Below are positions 8,537 through 18,034 of a stretch of DNA of 64,000 nt, one piece after another. Below the pieces are notes generated by a model that searched no databases, was not told the origin of the DNA, and saw nothing but the letters and a program-made list of their open reading frames with translations. How positions within the stretch are numbered: the first letter of the stretch is position 1; each line of letters opens with the position of its first letter. The DNA comes from Frateuria soli (GTDB lineage: Bacteria; Pseudomonadota; Gammaproteobacteria; Xanthomonadales; Rhodanobacteraceae). Position numbers and translations under genes: made by a program. The stretch covers positions 1,302,001-1,366,000 of the forward strand of contig NZ_CP088252.1 in NCBI RefSeq assembly GCF_021117385.1, in the 5' to 3' direction.

Positions 8537-9402
8537 CGCGCCGCTCCGTTGGAAGGTAGGCGTGCGGTCGCCTCGACCTGCGGTGCGACATTCCGTTCGT
8601 CCGAGGGCGGTACGGTGGCCGGATCGACGGCAGGCTTTACGGCCTGCACGCTGGCGCCCGGGATCTCGGCGGGCGCCGACGTCGCGTAATCGTTGTCGAC
8701 GCGGTAACCGGTCACCCAGAAGCCCAGCGGGTTCTCGATCCGGTTGCGGTCGTCCATCTCGAGGTTCGCCTTATAGGTGAACTCCATCGTGGCGATCTTG
8801 CTGTCCAGCGGCTGGGTGACGCCGCTCTGCTTGTCGTAGAGGCTCCGCTGGAATCGCACCGTGGCGCCGGTGGGCGTGCGTCCCGTACCTCCTCCGATCA
8901 GCACGATGCTGAGCAACCTGACGCGGATCGCCTTGTCTTTCCCGTAGATCTTGTAGGGACTGTCGGGATTCATTGGCGAGTAGAGCCGCGTGTAATCGGC
9001 CTTGACACGCGGGGAGGCCATGGTTTGCACGGTGGTCCAATCGCCCAGTTTGAGCAATGCGAGATCGTAGGATTCACGTGCCATCACGAAATGGGCCACG
9101 TTGCTGCGGTTGATCGCCTCGCTTGTGCTGATCCGCCGATGGGTTAGGTCTTCGGTCAGGCGCGCCACGGTGCTGGTGCCGGTGTACGCATCGGCCATCA
9201 CCAGGTAGGGGACTTTCTGCTTGAGGGGCAGCATGTAGATGTAGCCGCCGGCGAGAACCAGCGACATGCCGATCGCGCAGAATGCCACCCACCAGGCGCG
9301 GCGCTCGCTGCGACGTGCGATGTCGACGATCGAGAGCTCGTAGTTGACCGCCCGGGCGACGGCGTCCTCCACCTTTCGGGAACCGGTTTTCCTGGCAACC
9401 AT
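8533..9402 (-). CDS. virB8: VirB8 inner-membrane assembly factor
   Basis: A 289-residue bitopic protein. The cytoplasmic N-terminus is followed by one transmembrane helix at about residues 36-57 and an NTF2-like periplasmic domain containing ARESYD, a hallmark segment of VirB8, and NPLGFWVTGYRVD near the domain end. VirB8 bridges the inner-membrane complex and the core complex. The C-terminus extends about 50 residues beyond the folded domain and is P/A/V rich. Its start overlaps the virB7 stop (TGATG). Confidence 0.94.
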   Translation of the reverse strand: MVARKTGSRKVEDAVARAVNYELSIVDIARRSERRAWWVAFCAIGMSLVLAGGYIYMLPLKQKVPYLVMADAYTGTSTVARLTEDLTHRRISTSEAINRSNVAHFVMARESYDLALLKLGDWTTVQTMASPRVKADYTRLYSPMNPDSPYKIYGKDKAIRVRLLSIVLIGGGTGRTPTGATVRFQRSLYDKQSGVTQPLDSKIATMEFTYKANLEMDDRNRIENPLGFWVTGYRVDNDYATSAPAEIPGASVQAVKPAVDPATVPPSDERNVAPQVEATARLPSNGAAR

Positions 9403-9899
9403 CAGCGCACTCCGTCGGTGGTGTCGGCTGGAGCGGACTTCACGCCAGACGCATCGGCGTCTGGCCGTGCCCTGGCGGGCGTGATGCCGGAACCGAGTGT
9501 CCTCGACCGGTCGACCTGAAGACGCCCATCCGCCACGGTTACCGAGACCCCCTGGGTCGCGTAGATCGCGCTGAGTTCTCTGGCCGCCTGCCGAACGTCC
9601 GCGGTCCGGACCTTGGTGACGGGTGCGAACAGGGTGTAGTCGGAGGGAATGCGGTAGACCAGCATCATGCCCGTGTCACTGGTCCAGCGGACGAGCATGT
9701 TTCGCAGCGTCTCGTCCATGGGCGCGGCGTAGTAGGTGTAGGGGCGGTTGAGCGGGATTTCAGTGGTGGAAGTCCGGAAGCGATTGACCGGATGCCAGCG
9801 ACCCCCGAAATCCCTGGCCGCTGGCGTTCCGCAACCGACCAGCAGGAGGGTCGGCAATAGCATCGTTGTGCCGATCCGCTTCAGAGAAGCCTTGTTCAC
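9402..9899 (-). CDS. virB7: VirB7-like lipoprotein with a secretin N0-type domain
   Basis: A GTG start at 9897-9899 gives a 165-residue lipoprotein with a basic N-terminus and a clean lipobox LVGC at residues 20-23. An ATG at 9861-9863 would give 153 residues but loses the basic residues. After the lipid anchor and a short linker comes an ~85-residue alpha/beta domain (TLRNMLVRWTSDTGMMLVYR to TVADGRLQV) with the pattern of secretin N0/TcpQ domains. Such an enlarged VirB7 is established for the Xanthomonas killing T4SS, whereas Agrobacterium VirB7 is only ~55 residues. It would form the outer-membrane ring with VirB9 and VirB10. It is the first gene of the T4SS operon. A frame extending to 10163 has no plausible coding sense. 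Confidence 0.85.
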   Translation of the reverse strand: MNKASLKRIGTTMLLPTLLLVGCGTPAARDFGGRWHPVNRFRTSTTEIPLNRPYTYYAAPMDETLRNMLVRWTSDTGMMLVYRIPSDYTLFAPVTKVRTADVRQAARELSAIYATQGVSVTVADGRLQVDRSRTLGSGITPARARPDADASGVKSAPADTTDGVR

Positions 9900-10029
9900 G
9901 TGGTGCTCGCAGTTCGTGGCGGCTTCCGCCGCGTGTCTTGGGACGGGTTGCATGCTCGCCCGCGGGGGCGCTGCATGCGGCAACTGTCCGGTGCCTGGCA
10001 GATCAGGCCCGCGCGTCGAGCAGGCAGCT

Positions 10030-10043
10030 GGCCCGTACGGGCC
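10030..10043. promoter_or_regulatory. 14-bp perfect palindrome upstream of virB7
   Basis: GGCCCGTACGGGCC is a perfect palindrome. It is flanked by further matching bases (CAGC on the left, GCTG on the right, with one- to two-base offsets). It lies about 130 bases upstream of the virB7 start and could be a regulator site or an RNA hairpin in the leader. Its function is not known. Confidence 0.4.
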
Positions 10044-10204
10044 CTGCTGTGACGTTCGCGGGGGCTTGGCGGCAGCCGTGCATGGAGCGCAGAAGGGCGC
10101 AACCCTCGTGCGGCACGAGATGGCGATTCCATTCGGACCCTCCCTGTCTGTTTCCGTCGTCAAGCAGGTCCTGCGGGTGCAAGGCGAACGACCTGTTGGC
10201 AGCA

Positions 10205-10225
10205 GCGTTCACATCATTTGAACGC
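10205..10225. promoter_or_regulatory. Inverted repeat GCGTTCA-N7-TGAACGC
   Basis: Two perfect 7-base arms (10205-10211 and 10219-10225) are separated by CATCATT. Arms and spacing suit a dimeric DNA-binding protein. It lies about 305 bases upstream of virB7 and 200 bases upstream of the his regulator, so either operon could be the target. Confidence 0.4.
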
Positions 10226-10360
10226 GGGGCTCATTACAGCCGCGGGCGATGTGAGCGGCAAGCTCGATGTATCGGCTTGTGACGTCATCCGCCGGGCCTC
10301 CTGGACGTGGGTGAAGTCCTACGAGGGACAGGATGGGCGGGTGTCGGGGTCGATAACCGG

Positions 10361-10389
10361 TTGCCCTGTGGGCGGCTGTCCTCTATAGT
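10361..10389 (+). promoter_or_regulatory. Sigma70-type promoter of the histidine operon
   Basis: The -35 hexamer TTGCCC (10361-10366) and the -10 hexamer TATAGT (10384-10389) are 17 bases apart, the optimal spacing. Transcription would start near 10396, about 26 bases before the first gene. The leader is too short for a his-type attenuator, and no leader peptide is visible. Confidence 0.75.
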
Positions 10390-10399
10390 GCCCGCCTCG

Positions 10400-10419
10400 T
10401 GTACTAGCGCGTTAGCACA
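10400..10419. promoter_or_regulatory. TrpR-operator-like palindrome controlling the histidine operon
   Basis: TGTACTAGCGCGTTAGCACA is an imperfect 20-bp palindrome. It matches the E. coli TrpR operator consensus TGTACTAGTTAACTAGTACA at 14 of 20 positions, with the left half-site TGTACTAG identical. It starts 3-4 bases after the predicted transcription start and ends three bases before the ATG of a TrpR-family gene. Bound repressor would block both initiation and the translation start region, which suggests autoregulation. Confidence 0.7.
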
Positions 10420-10421
10420 TT

Positions 10422-10754
10422 ATGAAGAAGCGAGCGATCGACCCCGAGACCCCGAACGAGTCGGTGGAGCGCAGCCTGTGCGAGGCGCTGCTGGCGCTGC
10501 GCGACGTGGACGAGATGCAGGCGTTCCTGCATGACCTGTGCACGCCGGCGGAGCTGGAGGCGATGGTGGATCGCTGGCGGGTGGTGCCGTACCTGCAGGA
10601 GGGGCTGCCTTACCGGGAGATCCACGAGCGCACGGGGGTGAGCATCACCACCATCGGGCGGGTGGCGCGCTACCTCAACCAGGGTAATGGCGGCTATCTG
10701 GCCGCGGCGGCGCGCGCGGCACGCAAGCGCAGGACCGCCAGGGTGCCGGCATGA
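10422..10754 (+). CDS. TrpR/YerC-family repressor heading the his operon
   Basis: A 110-residue all-helical protein of the TrpR-like YerC/YecD family. The helix-turn-helix is at about residues 60-86 ([20 protein letters not shown]), preceded by the [14 protein letters not shown] segment typical of the family. The last 20 residues are A/R/K rich. It overlaps hisG by four bases (ATGA) and lies directly behind an operator-like palindrome, so it is very probably the regulator of this operon. Histidine is the expected corepressor, but that is inferred from context. There is no clear Shine-Dalgarno sequence before the ATG; initiation may rely on a short leader. Confidence 0.9.
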   Translation: MKKRAIDPETPNESVERSLCEALLALRDVDEMQAFLHDLCTPAELEAMVDRWRVVPYLQEGLPYREIHERTGVSITTIGRVARYLNQGNGGYLAAAARAARKRRTARVPA

Positions 10755-11647
10755 GGCCGCGCGACCGACTGCGCATCGCGATGCAGAAGTCCGGGCGGCT
10801 CACCGAGCCGGCGCAGGATCTGCTCACGCGCTGCGGGTTCACCTTCCGGCAGAGCCGCGACAAGCTGTTCTGCTTCGGCGAGGGCGAGCCGGTGGACCTG
10901 TTGCTGGTGCGCGACGACGACATTCCCGGGCTGATCGCGCAGGGCGTGTGCGACCTGGGGATCGTCGGGCGCAACGTGCTCAACGAGTACGAGCTCACCG
11001 CCGGACGCGAGGACGAGGTAGCGCTGGCGGAGTGGCGCGGGCTCGGCTTCGGGCGCTGCCGGCTGTCGCTGGCGGTACCGCAGGAGATGGACTATTCCGG
11101 AGCAGCCGATCTTGCCGGGCGCCGCATCGCCACGTCCTACCCGGGGCTGCTCGGTCGCTGGCTGCGCGCGCAGGGGATCGAGGCCGGCGTGGTGACGCTG
11201 GCCGGTTCGGTGGAGATCGCGCCGCGGCTGGGCACGGCCGAGGCGATCTGCGACCTGGTGCAGAGCGGCGGCACGCTGGTGGCGAACCAGTTGCGCGAGG
11301 TCGAGGTGGTGCTGGACAGCGAAGCACTGCTGGTCGGCCCGAAGGTGCTGCCGGCGGACGAGCGTGGCGACCTGGTCGAACTGCTGCTCAAGCGGATCGA
11401 TGGCGTGATCCAGGTGCGCGAGTCGCGGCTGTTGCTGTTGCAGGCCGCGCGCGGTTCGCTGGAAGCGATCACCCGCCTGTTGCCGGGCGGCCCGCAGCCG
11501 ACCCTGCTGGCGCTGGCGGGACAGCCGGACCAGGTGATGTTGCAGGCACTGTGCGCCGGCGAGGTGAGCTGGCGCCAGCTCGAAGAGATCAAGAAGGCCG
11601 GGGCGCGCGAGATGTTCGTGCTGCCGGTGGAGAGGATGCTGGCATGA
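10751..11647 (+). CDS. hisG: ATP phosphoribosyltransferase, long form
   Basis: A 298-residue enzyme that joins ATP and PRPP in the first step of histidine synthesis. It begins [18 protein letters not shown], carries the PRPP-binding region ([21 protein letters not shown]) at about 155-175, and has the extra C-terminal regulatory ACT-like domain (about 220-298) found in the long HisG form. That form is feedback-inhibited by histidine and needs no HisZ partner. It overlaps the preceding regulator gene and hisD by four bases each. Confidence 0.98.
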   Translation: MRPRDRLRIAMQKSGRLTEPAQDLLTRCGFTFRQSRDKLFCFGEGEPVDLLLVRDDDIPGLIAQGVCDLGIVGRNVLNEYELTAGREDEVALAEWRGLGFGRCRLSLAVPQEMDYSGAADLAGRRIATSYPGLLGRWLRAQGIEAGVVTLAGSVEIAPRLGTAEAICDLVQSGGTLVANQLREVEVVLDSEALLVGPKVLPADERGDLVELLLKRIDGVIQVRESRLLLLQAARGSLEAITRLLPGGPQPTLLALAGQPDQVMLQALCAGEVSWRQLEEIKKAGAREMFVLPVERMLA

Positions 11648-12960
11648 GGCGGCTGGTCTGGAACGTGCTGGATGAATCCGACCGCGAGGCGGCGCTGGCG
11701 CGGCCGGTGCAGGCGCATGCGGCCGGCTTGCCCGATGCGGTCCGCCGGATCGTCGCCGAGGTGCGCCGTCATGGCGACGAGGCGCTGCTGCGCTTCACTG
11801 CGTCTTACGACCGGTGCGCGCTGGAGCGGCTCGACGTCGCGCCGGCCGAGTTCGACGAGGCCGAGGCGGCGCTCGATCCCGCGCTGAAGGAGGCCATCCG
11901 CGAAGCGGCAGGACGCATCGAGGCGTTCCATCGCGCCGCCGCGCCGCAGGCGGTCTCCGTGGAGACCGCGCCCGGCGTGCGCGTCGAGGGGGTGCTGCGC
12001 CCGATCGGGCGGGCCGGCTTGTACGTGCCCGCGGGCAGCGCGCCGTTGCCGTCCACGGCGCTGATGCTGGGGGTGCCGGCGCGTATCGCCGGTTGCCGCG
12101 AGGTGGTGTTGTGCTCCCCCGCACGGCCGGATGGTCGTTGCGATCCGGCCGTGCTGTACGCGGCGCGCGTGGTCGGCGTGCATCGGGTGTTCAAGCTCGG
12201 TGGCGCACAGGCGATTGCCGCGATGGCGTACGGCACGGCGAGCTTGCCCCGTTGCGACAAGCTGTTCGGTCCAGGCAATGCCTGGGTCACCGAAGCGAAG
12301 GTGCAGGTGTCGATCGATCCGCAAGGCGCGGCGATCGACATGCCGGCCGGCCCCTCCGAGGTGCTGGTCGTGGCCGATGCGCAGGCGGATCCCACATTCG
12401 TGGCGGCGGACCTGCTGTCGCAGGCCGAGCATGGCCCCGATTCGCAGGTGCTGCTGGTGAGCCCGTCGGGCGCGTTGCTGGATGCCGTGGCGGCGGAGGT
12501 CGAACGCCAGTGTGCCGCGCTGCCACGCTCGGGCATCGCGCGCGAGGCGCTGGCGCACAGCCGGCTGATCGAGGTCGACTCGCTGGAGCAGGCACTGGAG
12601 GTCAGCAACCGCTACGCGCCGGAGCACCTGATTCTGCAGGTGGTCGAGCCGCGCCACTGGCTCGCGCGGGTGGAGAGTGCCGGCTCGGTTTTCCTCGGCG
12701 CGTGGACCCCCGAATCGGTGGGTGACTACGCCAGCGGCAGCAACCACGTGCTGCCGACCTACGGTTACGCGCGCAGCCACAGCGGCGTGTCGGTGGCCAG
12801 TTTCCAGAAGCGGATCAGCGTGCAGGAGCTGAGCCCCGAAGGGCTTCGTGCGATCGGGCCGTGCACGGCTACCCTGGCCGCCGCCGAGCAACTGGAGGCG
12901 CACCGCCGCGCGGTGACGCTGCGGCTGGCGGCGCTCGACGCGGAGGCCTCGGTCGCATGA
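11644..12960 (+). CDS. hisD: Histidinol dehydrogenase
   Basis: A 438-residue zinc enzyme that oxidises histidinol to histidine in two NAD-dependent steps. Family segments include [50 protein letters not shown] (zinc ligands Q and H), NRYAPEHL and [13 protein letters not shown]. The ATG at 11644 overlaps the hisG stop (ATGA). The frame is also open far upstream through hisG, but that part is an out-of-frame shadow. Confidence 0.98.
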   Translation: MRRLVWNVLDESDREAALARPVQAHAAGLPDAVRRIVAEVRRHGDEALLRFTASYDRCALERLDVAPAEFDEAEAALDPALKEAIREAAGRIEAFHRAAAPQAVSVETAPGVRVEGVLRPIGRAGLYVPAGSAPLPSTALMLGVPARIAGCREVVLCSPARPDGRCDPAVLYAARVVGVHRVFKLGGAQAIAAMAYGTASLPRCDKLFGPGNAWVTEAKVQVSIDPQGAAIDMPAGPSEVLVVADAQADPTFVAADLLSQAEHGPDSQVLLVSPSGALLDAVAAEVERQCAALPRSGIAREALAHSRLIEVDSLEQALEVSNRYAPEHLILQVVEPRHWLARVESAGSVFLGAWTPESVGDYASGSNHVLPTYGYARSHSGVSVASFQKRISVQELSPEGLRAIGPCTATLAAAEQLEAHRRAVTLRLAALDAEASVA

Positions 12961-14015
12961 GCGTGCTCGATCTTGCGCGCGCGGAGATCCGCGCGCTGGT
13001 GCCGTATTCCTCCGCACGCATGGAGGCGACCGGCGGCGCGTTGCTTCTCAATGCCAATGAGTCGGCCTGGGCGCCATTCGGCGACGCCGGGATGGAATGC
13101 CACCGCTACCCGGACCCGCAGCCGGCGGGGCTGGTGGACCAGCTGGCGACGCTGTATGGCGTGCGTACCGGCCAGGTGCTGGTCGGGCGGGGCAGCGACG
13201 AGGCGATCGACCTGCTGGTGCGCGCGTTCTGCCGCGCCGGCGAGGACGCGATCCTGGTGCAGCCGCCAACCTTCGGCATGTATGCGGTGTGCGCGCGGGT
13301 GCAGAACGCCGCGGTGGTCGAGGTGCCGCTGTCGGCGGGCTTTGCCCTGGACGTCGAGGCATTGCTCGCGGCGGTGACGCCGGCGGTCAAGCTGGTGTTC
13401 GTCTGTGCGCCGAACAATCCGACCGGGGCAGCGGTGTCGCTGGAAGCGATCGACAACCTGGCGGGACGACTGACCGGGCGCGCGCTGCTGGTGGTGGACG
13501 AGGCTTACGTGGAATTCGCCGACGGCGCCAGTGCAGCTACGTTGCTTGACCGCTACGAGCACCTGGCCGTGTTGCGCACGTTGTCCAAGGCGTGGGCGCT
13601 GGCCGGGGCACGCATCGGTTGCCTGCTGGCGCACTCGGAAGTGGTGGCCCTGCTGCGGCGCATCCTGCCGCCCTATCCGCTGCCGCGTCCCTGCGTGGCG
13701 GCGGCCCTCGACGCCCTGTCGCCGGCAGGGCAGGCGTCGGCGCGCGAACGCATCGGCGTGGTACGCGCCGAACGTGTGCGGATGACAGCGGCCCTCGGGG
13801 CGATGCCGGGCGTGCGTGCGGTGCTTCCCTCGCAGGCGAATTTCGTTGCCGTGCGTTTCGAGGATGCGGTGGCGGCGTATCGCCGGCTGTTCGAGGCGGG
13901 CATCGTGGTGCGTGACGTGCGGCGTTACCCGGGGTTGGGAGATGCCTTGCGCATCACGGTCGGAACGCCGGAAGAAAACAGCCGCGTGCTGGCCGTGCTC
14001 GGGGGTGAGGCGTGA
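12957..14015 (+). CDS. hisC: Histidinol-phosphate aminotransferase
   Basis: A 352-residue fold-type I PLP enzyme that transaminates imidazole acetol phosphate. It shows [12 protein letters not shown] near the N-terminus, [17 protein letters not shown] and the PLP-lysine segment [14 protein letters not shown] at about residue 210. The ATG at 12957 overlaps the hisD stop by four bases. The coding region ends 91 bases before hisB, the first untranslated gap in the operon, and that gap contains a copy of a dispersed repeat. Confidence 0.97.
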   Translation: MSVLDLARAEIRALVPYSSARMEATGGALLLNANESAWAPFGDAGMECHRYPDPQPAGLVDQLATLYGVRTGQVLVGRGSDEAIDLLVRAFCRAGEDAILVQPPTFGMYAVCARVQNAAVVEVPLSAGFALDVEALLAAVTPAVKLVFVCAPNNPTGAAVSLEAIDNLAGRLTGRALLVVDEAYVEFADGASAATLLDRYEHLAVLRTLSKAWALAGARIGCLLAHSEVVALLRRILPPYPLPRPCVAAALDALSPAGQASARERIGVVRAERVRMTAALGAMPGVRAVLPSQANFVAVRFEDAVAAYRRLFEAGIVVRDVRRYPGLGDALRITVGTPEENSRVLAVLGGEA

Positions 14016-14063
14016 GTGTCGCTCGTTGCAAGGAACCCTCGGCGCAGCGTCCCGTCGGGTGCG

Positions 14064-14098
14064 GCATGGTGGTCGCGCACAGGGTGCGCTCCTACAGG
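14064..14098. repeat. Family B dispersed repeat inside the his operon
   Basis: A half-element reading, on the minus strand, TAGGAGCGCACCCTGTGCGC followed by GACCACCATGC. It matches elements at 18035, 38705 and 59768. It occupies the hisC-hisB spacer. Confidence 0.55.
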
Positions 14099-14106
14099 GA
14101 CGACGC

Positions 14107-15171
14107 ATGAGCCGGAAACTGCTTTTTGTCGATCGCGACGGCTGCCTGATCGTCGAGCCGCCGGATGAGCAGATCGACAGCTATGCCAAGCTCGACCTGG
14201 TGCCGGGAGTGATCGGCGCGCTGCAGCGCTGCGTCGCCGCGGGCTACGAGTTGGTGATGGTGACCAACCAGGACGGGCTGGGTACCGCGAGCTTTCCCGA
14301 GGAGGCGTTCCGCGGGCCGCAGGAGCTGTTGCTGCGCATCCTGGGTTCGCAGGGCATCGTGTTCCGCGAGGTGCTGGTGGATCGCAGCTTCCCGCACGAG
14401 GGGCTGGCCACGCGCAAGCCGGGGACCGGCCTGCTGCACCATTACCTCGCCGACGACGGCTGGAGCCGCGTCGCCTCCGCGGTGATCGGCGACCGCGAAA
14501 GCGACATGCAACTGGCCGCCAACCTGGGCGTGCGTGGCCTGCGGGTGGGGCCGTCCGGTGCCGGCTGGGAGGAGATCGTGCATCGGCTGCTGGACGCCCC
14601 GCGCGTCGGGGCGGTGGCCCGACGTACGCGCGAGACGTCCATCGAGGTGGGCGTGGACCTGGATCGCACGGCCGAGCCACAGGTGCGTACCGGGCTTGGC
14701 TTCTTCGACCACATGCTCGAACAGATCGGCAAGCACGGCGGCTTCGCGCTCACGCTCGCCTGCGCGGGCGATACGCAGGTGGACGAGCACCACACGGTGG
14801 AGGATTGTGCGTTGGCGCTGGGCCAGGCCTTGCGCCAGGCACTGGGCGACAAACGCGGCATCGGCCGCTACGGTTTCACCCTGCCGATGGACGAGGCGCT
14901 CGCCAGTGCGGCGCTCGATCTTTCCGGGCGGCCCTGCTTCGAGTTCGACGGTCGCTTCCCGCGCGAGCGGGTGGGCGACCTGCCCACGGAGCTGGTGCCG
15001 CATTTCTTCCGCTCGCTGTGCGAGACGCTGGGTGCCAACCTGCACCTGTCGGTGCGGGGCGACAACGCGCATCACATGGTCGAGGCCTGCTTCAAGGTCG
15101 TCGCCCGTGCGCTGCGCCAGGCCGTGCGCCGCGAGGGCAGCGAGCTGCCAAGTACCAAGGGGGCGCTGTGA
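14107..15171 (+). CDS. hisB: Bifunctional histidinol-phosphatase / imidazoleglycerol-phosphate dehydratase
   Basis: A 354-residue fusion. The N-terminal HAD phosphatase (about 1-165) shows DRDGCL with the catalytic aspartates D9 and D11, TNQDGL, and a [10 protein letters not shown] motif. The C-terminal dehydratase (about 166-354) shows [31 protein letters not shown], a second [12 protein letters not shown] motif and the manganese-binding histidines. It carries out two non-consecutive steps of the pathway. The fused form is typical of gammaproteobacteria. The stop overlaps the GTG start of hisH. Confidence 0.98.
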   Translation: MSRKLLFVDRDGCLIVEPPDEQIDSYAKLDLVPGVIGALQRCVAAGYELVMVTNQDGLGTASFPEEAFRGPQELLLRILGSQGIVFREVLVDRSFPHEGLATRKPGTGLLHHYLADDGWSRVASAVIGDRESDMQLAANLGVRGLRVGPSGAGWEEIVHRLLDAPRVGAVARRTRETSIEVGVDLDRTAEPQVRTGLGFFDHMLEQIGKHGGFALTLACAGDTQVDEHHTVEDCALALGQALRQALGDKRGIGRYGFTLPMDEALASAALDLSGRPCFEFDGRFPRERVGDLPTELVPHFFRSLCETLGANLHLSVRGDNAHHMVEACFKVVARALRQAVRREGSELPSTKGAL

Positions 15172-15821
15172 ACACGGCGATCGCCGCATCCACCCGAGCG
15201 CTGACGGAGCTACCTGAGGACGCCGCCAAGCCGACCGTCGTTCTGGTTGACGCCGGTGGAACCAACATCGGATCGGTGCGTTACGCCCTGCAGCGATTGG
15301 GCCTGGAGGCGCCTTTGACCGCCGATCCGGCGGTCATCCGCGCCGCTGGAAAAGTGATTCTTCCCGGTGTCGGTGCCGCCGGTCCGGCCATGGCGCGCCT
15401 GCGTGCGCTGGGGCTGGTCGACGTGCTGCGCGGCCTCACCCAGCCGGTGCTCGGCGTATGCCTGGGAATGCAACTGCTGTGTGCGCGCTCGGAAGAGGGC
15501 GAGGTGGATTGCCTCGGGCTCATCCCCGCGGTGGTGCGACGGCTGCAGCCCGCACCGGGCATACGCGTTCCGCACATGGGCTGGAACCGGCTGCATGCGT
15601 GCGGCGCTCATCCCCTGCTCGAGGGCCTGGCGAGTGATGCGCAGGCGTATTTCGTGCACAGCTATGCAGTGCCGCCGGGCGACTACACGCTCGCATCCAC
15701 CGAACACGGGGCGGCGTTCTCCGCGGTGGTCGCACGCGGCAATTTCTTCGGCATGCAGTTCCACCCGGAACGCTCCTCTGCAGTGGGCGCCCGCCTGCTG
15801 CGCAACTTCCTCGCACTATGA
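15168..15821 (+). CDS. hisH: Imidazole glycerol phosphate synthase, glutaminase subunit
   Basis: A 217-residue class I glutamine amidotransferase that feeds ammonia to HisF. The nucleophile is in GVCLGMQLL and the catalytic His/Glu pair in MQFHPERSS. The start is a GTG at 15168-15170 that overlaps the hisB stop (GTGA). This start adds a ~20-residue leader before [13 protein letters not shown] compared with many HisH proteins, but no better start lies in between. It overlaps hisA by four bases. Confidence 0.96.
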   Translation: MNTAIAASTRALTELPEDAAKPTVVLVDAGGTNIGSVRYALQRLGLEAPLTADPAVIRAAGKVILPGVGAAGPAMARLRALGLVDVLRGLTQPVLGVCLGMQLLCARSEEGEVDCLGLIPAVVRRLQPAPGIRVPHMGWNRLHACGAHPLLEGLASDAQAYFVHSYAVPPGDYTLASTEHGAAFSAVVARGNFFGMQFHPERSSAVGARLLRNFLAL

Positions 15822-16546
15822 AAGCTCAAATCATTCCCGCCATCGATCTTCGCGACGGTCGCGTCGTGCGCCTTGCGCAGGGCGACTATGACCGCCAGAC
15901 CACCTACCACGACGATCCCGTCGCGCTGGCCGCCAGCTACGTGGCCGCCGGTGCGGATTGGCTGCATGTCGTGGACCTCGACGGGGCGAAGTCGGGCGAT
16001 TTCGCCAATCTCCCGGTCATCGAAGCGATTGCACGCACCGGCCTGCGGATCCAGGCCGGCGGCGGCGTGCGCGGGGTGGCCGACGTGCATCGCCTGCTCG
16101 ATGCAGGGGTCGAGCGGGTGGTGGTGGGAAGCGTAGCGATCCGCGACCCGGAGCGGGTGGCCGGCTGGCTGCAGCGGCACGGTGCCGAGCGCTTCACCAT
16201 CGCCCTGGACACGCGCTGGTCGAACGACCGCTGGACGCTGCCGAGCGCCGGCTGGACCCGGGCCGAAACCCGCACGCTGGACGAACTGGCGCCCTGGTAT
16301 GCGGCCCACGGCGCGCGGCATCTGCTGTGCACCGACATCGACCGCGACGGCATGCTGGCCGGACTCAACCTGGCGCTCTATCGCCACCTGGCGGCGATCG
16401 CACCCGAGCTTGCCGTGCAGGCGTCCGGCGGCGTGCGCTCGGTGGAGGACATCCGTGCCGCGCGGATGGCCGGCGCGCGCGGCGTGATCCTCGGGCGCGG
16501 GGTGCTCGAAGGCCGTTTCGGGCTGGGGGAGGCGATGGCGGCATGA
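15818..16546 (+). CDS. hisA: Phosphoribosylformimino-AICAR ribotide isomerase
   Basis: A 242-residue TIM-barrel isomerase (ProFAR to PRFAR). It begins [15 protein letters not shown] with the catalytic aspartate near residue 10, has the phosphate-binding repeats IQAGGGVR and VQASGGVRS, and the second catalytic aspartate in [12 protein letters not shown]. It overlaps hisH (ATGA). A 73-base gap follows before hisF. Confidence 0.98.
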   Translation: MKAQIIPAIDLRDGRVVRLAQGDYDRQTTYHDDPVALAASYVAAGADWLHVVDLDGAKSGDFANLPVIEAIARTGLRIQAGGGVRGVADVHRLLDAGVERVVVGSVAIRDPERVAGWLQRHGAERFTIALDTRWSNDRWTLPSAGWTRAETRTLDELAPWYAAHGARHLLCTDIDRDGMLAGLNLALYRHLAAIAPELAVQASGGVRSVEDIRAARMAGARGVILGRGVLEGRFGLGEAMAA

Positions 16547-16619
16547 ACGGGACTCTGTTTGCCGGGTGCCGCGCGGTGCTCGCCCGCGGACATGCCGGTA
16601 TGGCCGGGGAGCATCGCCC

Positions 16620-17417
16620 GTGCTGAGCCGTCGCATCATTCCCTGCCTGGACGTGCGCGACGGGCAGGTGGTCAAGGGCGTGCGCTTTCGCGACCACGCG
16701 GTGGTCGGCGGCATCGTCGAACTGGCGCTGCGCTATCGCGACGCCGGCGCGGACGAACTGGTCTTCTACGACATCACCGCCAGCCCGGAGGCTCGCTCGG
16801 TGGACCGCGCCTGGGTCGAGCGCGTGGCGCGGGAGATCGACATTCCTTTCTGCGTGGCAGGCGGCATCCGCAGCGTCGAGGAGGCGCGCGCGGTGCTGCA
16901 CGCCGGCGCCGACAAGGTGTCGATCAATTCCCCGGCGCTGGAGCGGCCAGCGCTGATCGCCGAACTGGCCGAGGCGTTCGGCGTGCAGTGCGTGGTGGTG
17001 GGCATCGATTCGCTCCGCGATGCCGATGGGCAGTGGCGGGTGCGCCAGTACACCGGCGATCCGTCGCGCACGCAGGTGCTGCCGCGGCGCACGCTGGACT
17101 GGATCGTGGAGGCCCAGCGCCTGGGCGCGGGCGAGATCGTGCTCAATTGCATGGGTAGCGACGGCGTGCGCCAGGGTTACGACGTGGCGCAACTCGCCGA
17201 GGCGCGTGCGGTGTGCGAGGTGCCACTGATCGCGTCGGGTGGCGCGGGTGCGAAAGAGCATTTCAGCGAGGTGTTCGCCCGCGCCGACGTGGACGGTGCG
17301 CTCGCAGCCAGCGTGTTCCATTCCGGCGCGATCGATGTCGGCAGGTTGAAGCGTTGGCTGGCGACGCAGGGTGTGGCGATACGTATCGCCGCCGAACCGG
17401 AGACCTGTGATGGTTGA
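16620..17417 (+). CDS. hisF: Imidazole glycerol phosphate synthase, cyclase subunit
   Basis: A 265-residue TIM-barrel cyclase that makes imidazole glycerol phosphate and AICAR with HisH. It shows [17 protein letters not shown] with the catalytic aspartate at position 11, [22 protein letters not shown] (second catalytic Asp) and [11 protein letters not shown]. The start is a GTG at 16620-16622; the upstream in-frame ATG adds residues that match no HisF. The C-terminus is slightly longer than usual. It overlaps hisIE by eight bases. Confidence 0.97.
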   Translation: MLSRRIIPCLDVRDGQVVKGVRFRDHAVVGGIVELALRYRDAGADELVFYDITASPEARSVDRAWVERVAREIDIPFCVAGGIRSVEEARAVLHAGADKVSINSPALERPALIAELAEAFGVQCVVVGIDSLRDADGQWRVRQYTGDPSRTQVLPRRTLDWIVEAQRLGAGEIVLNCMGSDGVRQGYDVAQLAEARAVCEVPLIASGGAGAKEHFSEVFARADVDGALAASVFHSGAIDVGRLKRWLATQGVAIRIAAEPETCDG

Positions 17418-18021
17418 GAAGCTCGACTTCGCCAAGGGCGGTGGCCTGGTACCGGCGATCGTGCAGCACTGGCTTACGGGCGCGGTGCTGATGCTGGGCT
17501 ATATGGATGCCGAGGCGCTCGCGGCCACGTGCGAAACCGGACTGGTTACGTTCCACAGCCGCAGCAAGGGACGCCTGTGGACCAAGGGCGAAAGCTCGGG
17601 AAACGTGCTGCGGCTCAAGAGCCTGCACGTCGACTGCGATGCGGATGCGGTGCTGGTGCTCGCCGCGCCGGCAGGACCGACCTGCCACCGCGGCACGGCC
17701 AGCTGCTTCGTCGGGGCGCAGCCGCCACTGGGTTTTCTTGCCGAGCTCGATGCGCTGGTCGCCCGGCGTGCCGCCGAGCGACCGGCCGGCAGTTACACCA
17801 CGAAGCTGTTCGAGGGCGGCATCCGCCGAATCGCCCAGAAAGTGGGCGAGGAAGGCGTGGAAACGGCGCTTGCCGCCGTGGCCCAGGGCGATGTGGAACT
17901 GCTCGGCGAAGCGGCCGACCTGGTGTTCCACCTCACGGTTGCCCTGCGCGCGCGCGGACTGGGGCTTTCGGACGTTGCCGGGGTGCTTGCCGAGCGGCAC
18001 GCGCAGCGGTCGGGGGACTGA
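17410..18021 (+). CDS. hisI: Bifunctional phosphoribosyl-AMP cyclohydrolase / phosphoribosyl-ATP pyrophosphatase
   Basis: A 203-residue HisI-HisE fusion. The N-terminal cyclohydrolase domain (about 1-105) has [18 protein letters not shown] and the zinc/magnesium-binding VDCDADAVL and CHRG residues. The C-terminal pyrophosphatase domain (about 112-203) has [23 protein letters not shown] and EAADLVFHL. It catalyses steps two and three of the pathway. It is the last gene of the operon and faces the convergent C13 peptidase gene across a repeat-bearing 108-base gap. Confidence 0.97.
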   Translation: MVEKLDFAKGGGLVPAIVQHWLTGAVLMLGYMDAEALAATCETGLVTFHSRSKGRLWTKGESSGNVLRLKSLHVDCDADAVLVLAAPAGPTCHRGTASCFVGAQPPLGFLAELDALVARRAAERPAGSYTTKLFEGGIRRIAQKVGEEGVETALAAVAQGDVELLGEAADLVFHLTVALRARGLGLSDVAGVLAERHAQRSGD

Positions 18022-18034
18022 TCGGGACGCCTCT

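Larger units (their letters stand above)
9900..10360. other. Divergent intergenic region between the T4SS and histidine operons
   Basis: No convincing gene is present in this ~460-base stretch; the open frames in it lack ribosome sites and recognisable protein features. It must hold the promoter for virB7 (leftward), but I could not identify a good -35/-10 pair for it. Two inverted repeats listed separately are the only clear structures. Confidence 0.7.

Noticed and set aside
9900-10163. N-terminal extension of VirB7 to an ATG at 10163
   Set aside because: It would bury the lipobox 110 residues inside the protein; the GTG at 9899 gives a correct lipoprotein signal.
9900-10282. Small open frames on both strands in the T4SS-his intergenic region
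   Set aside because: No ribosome sites, no recognisable sequence, and mutually overlapping; treated as non-coding.
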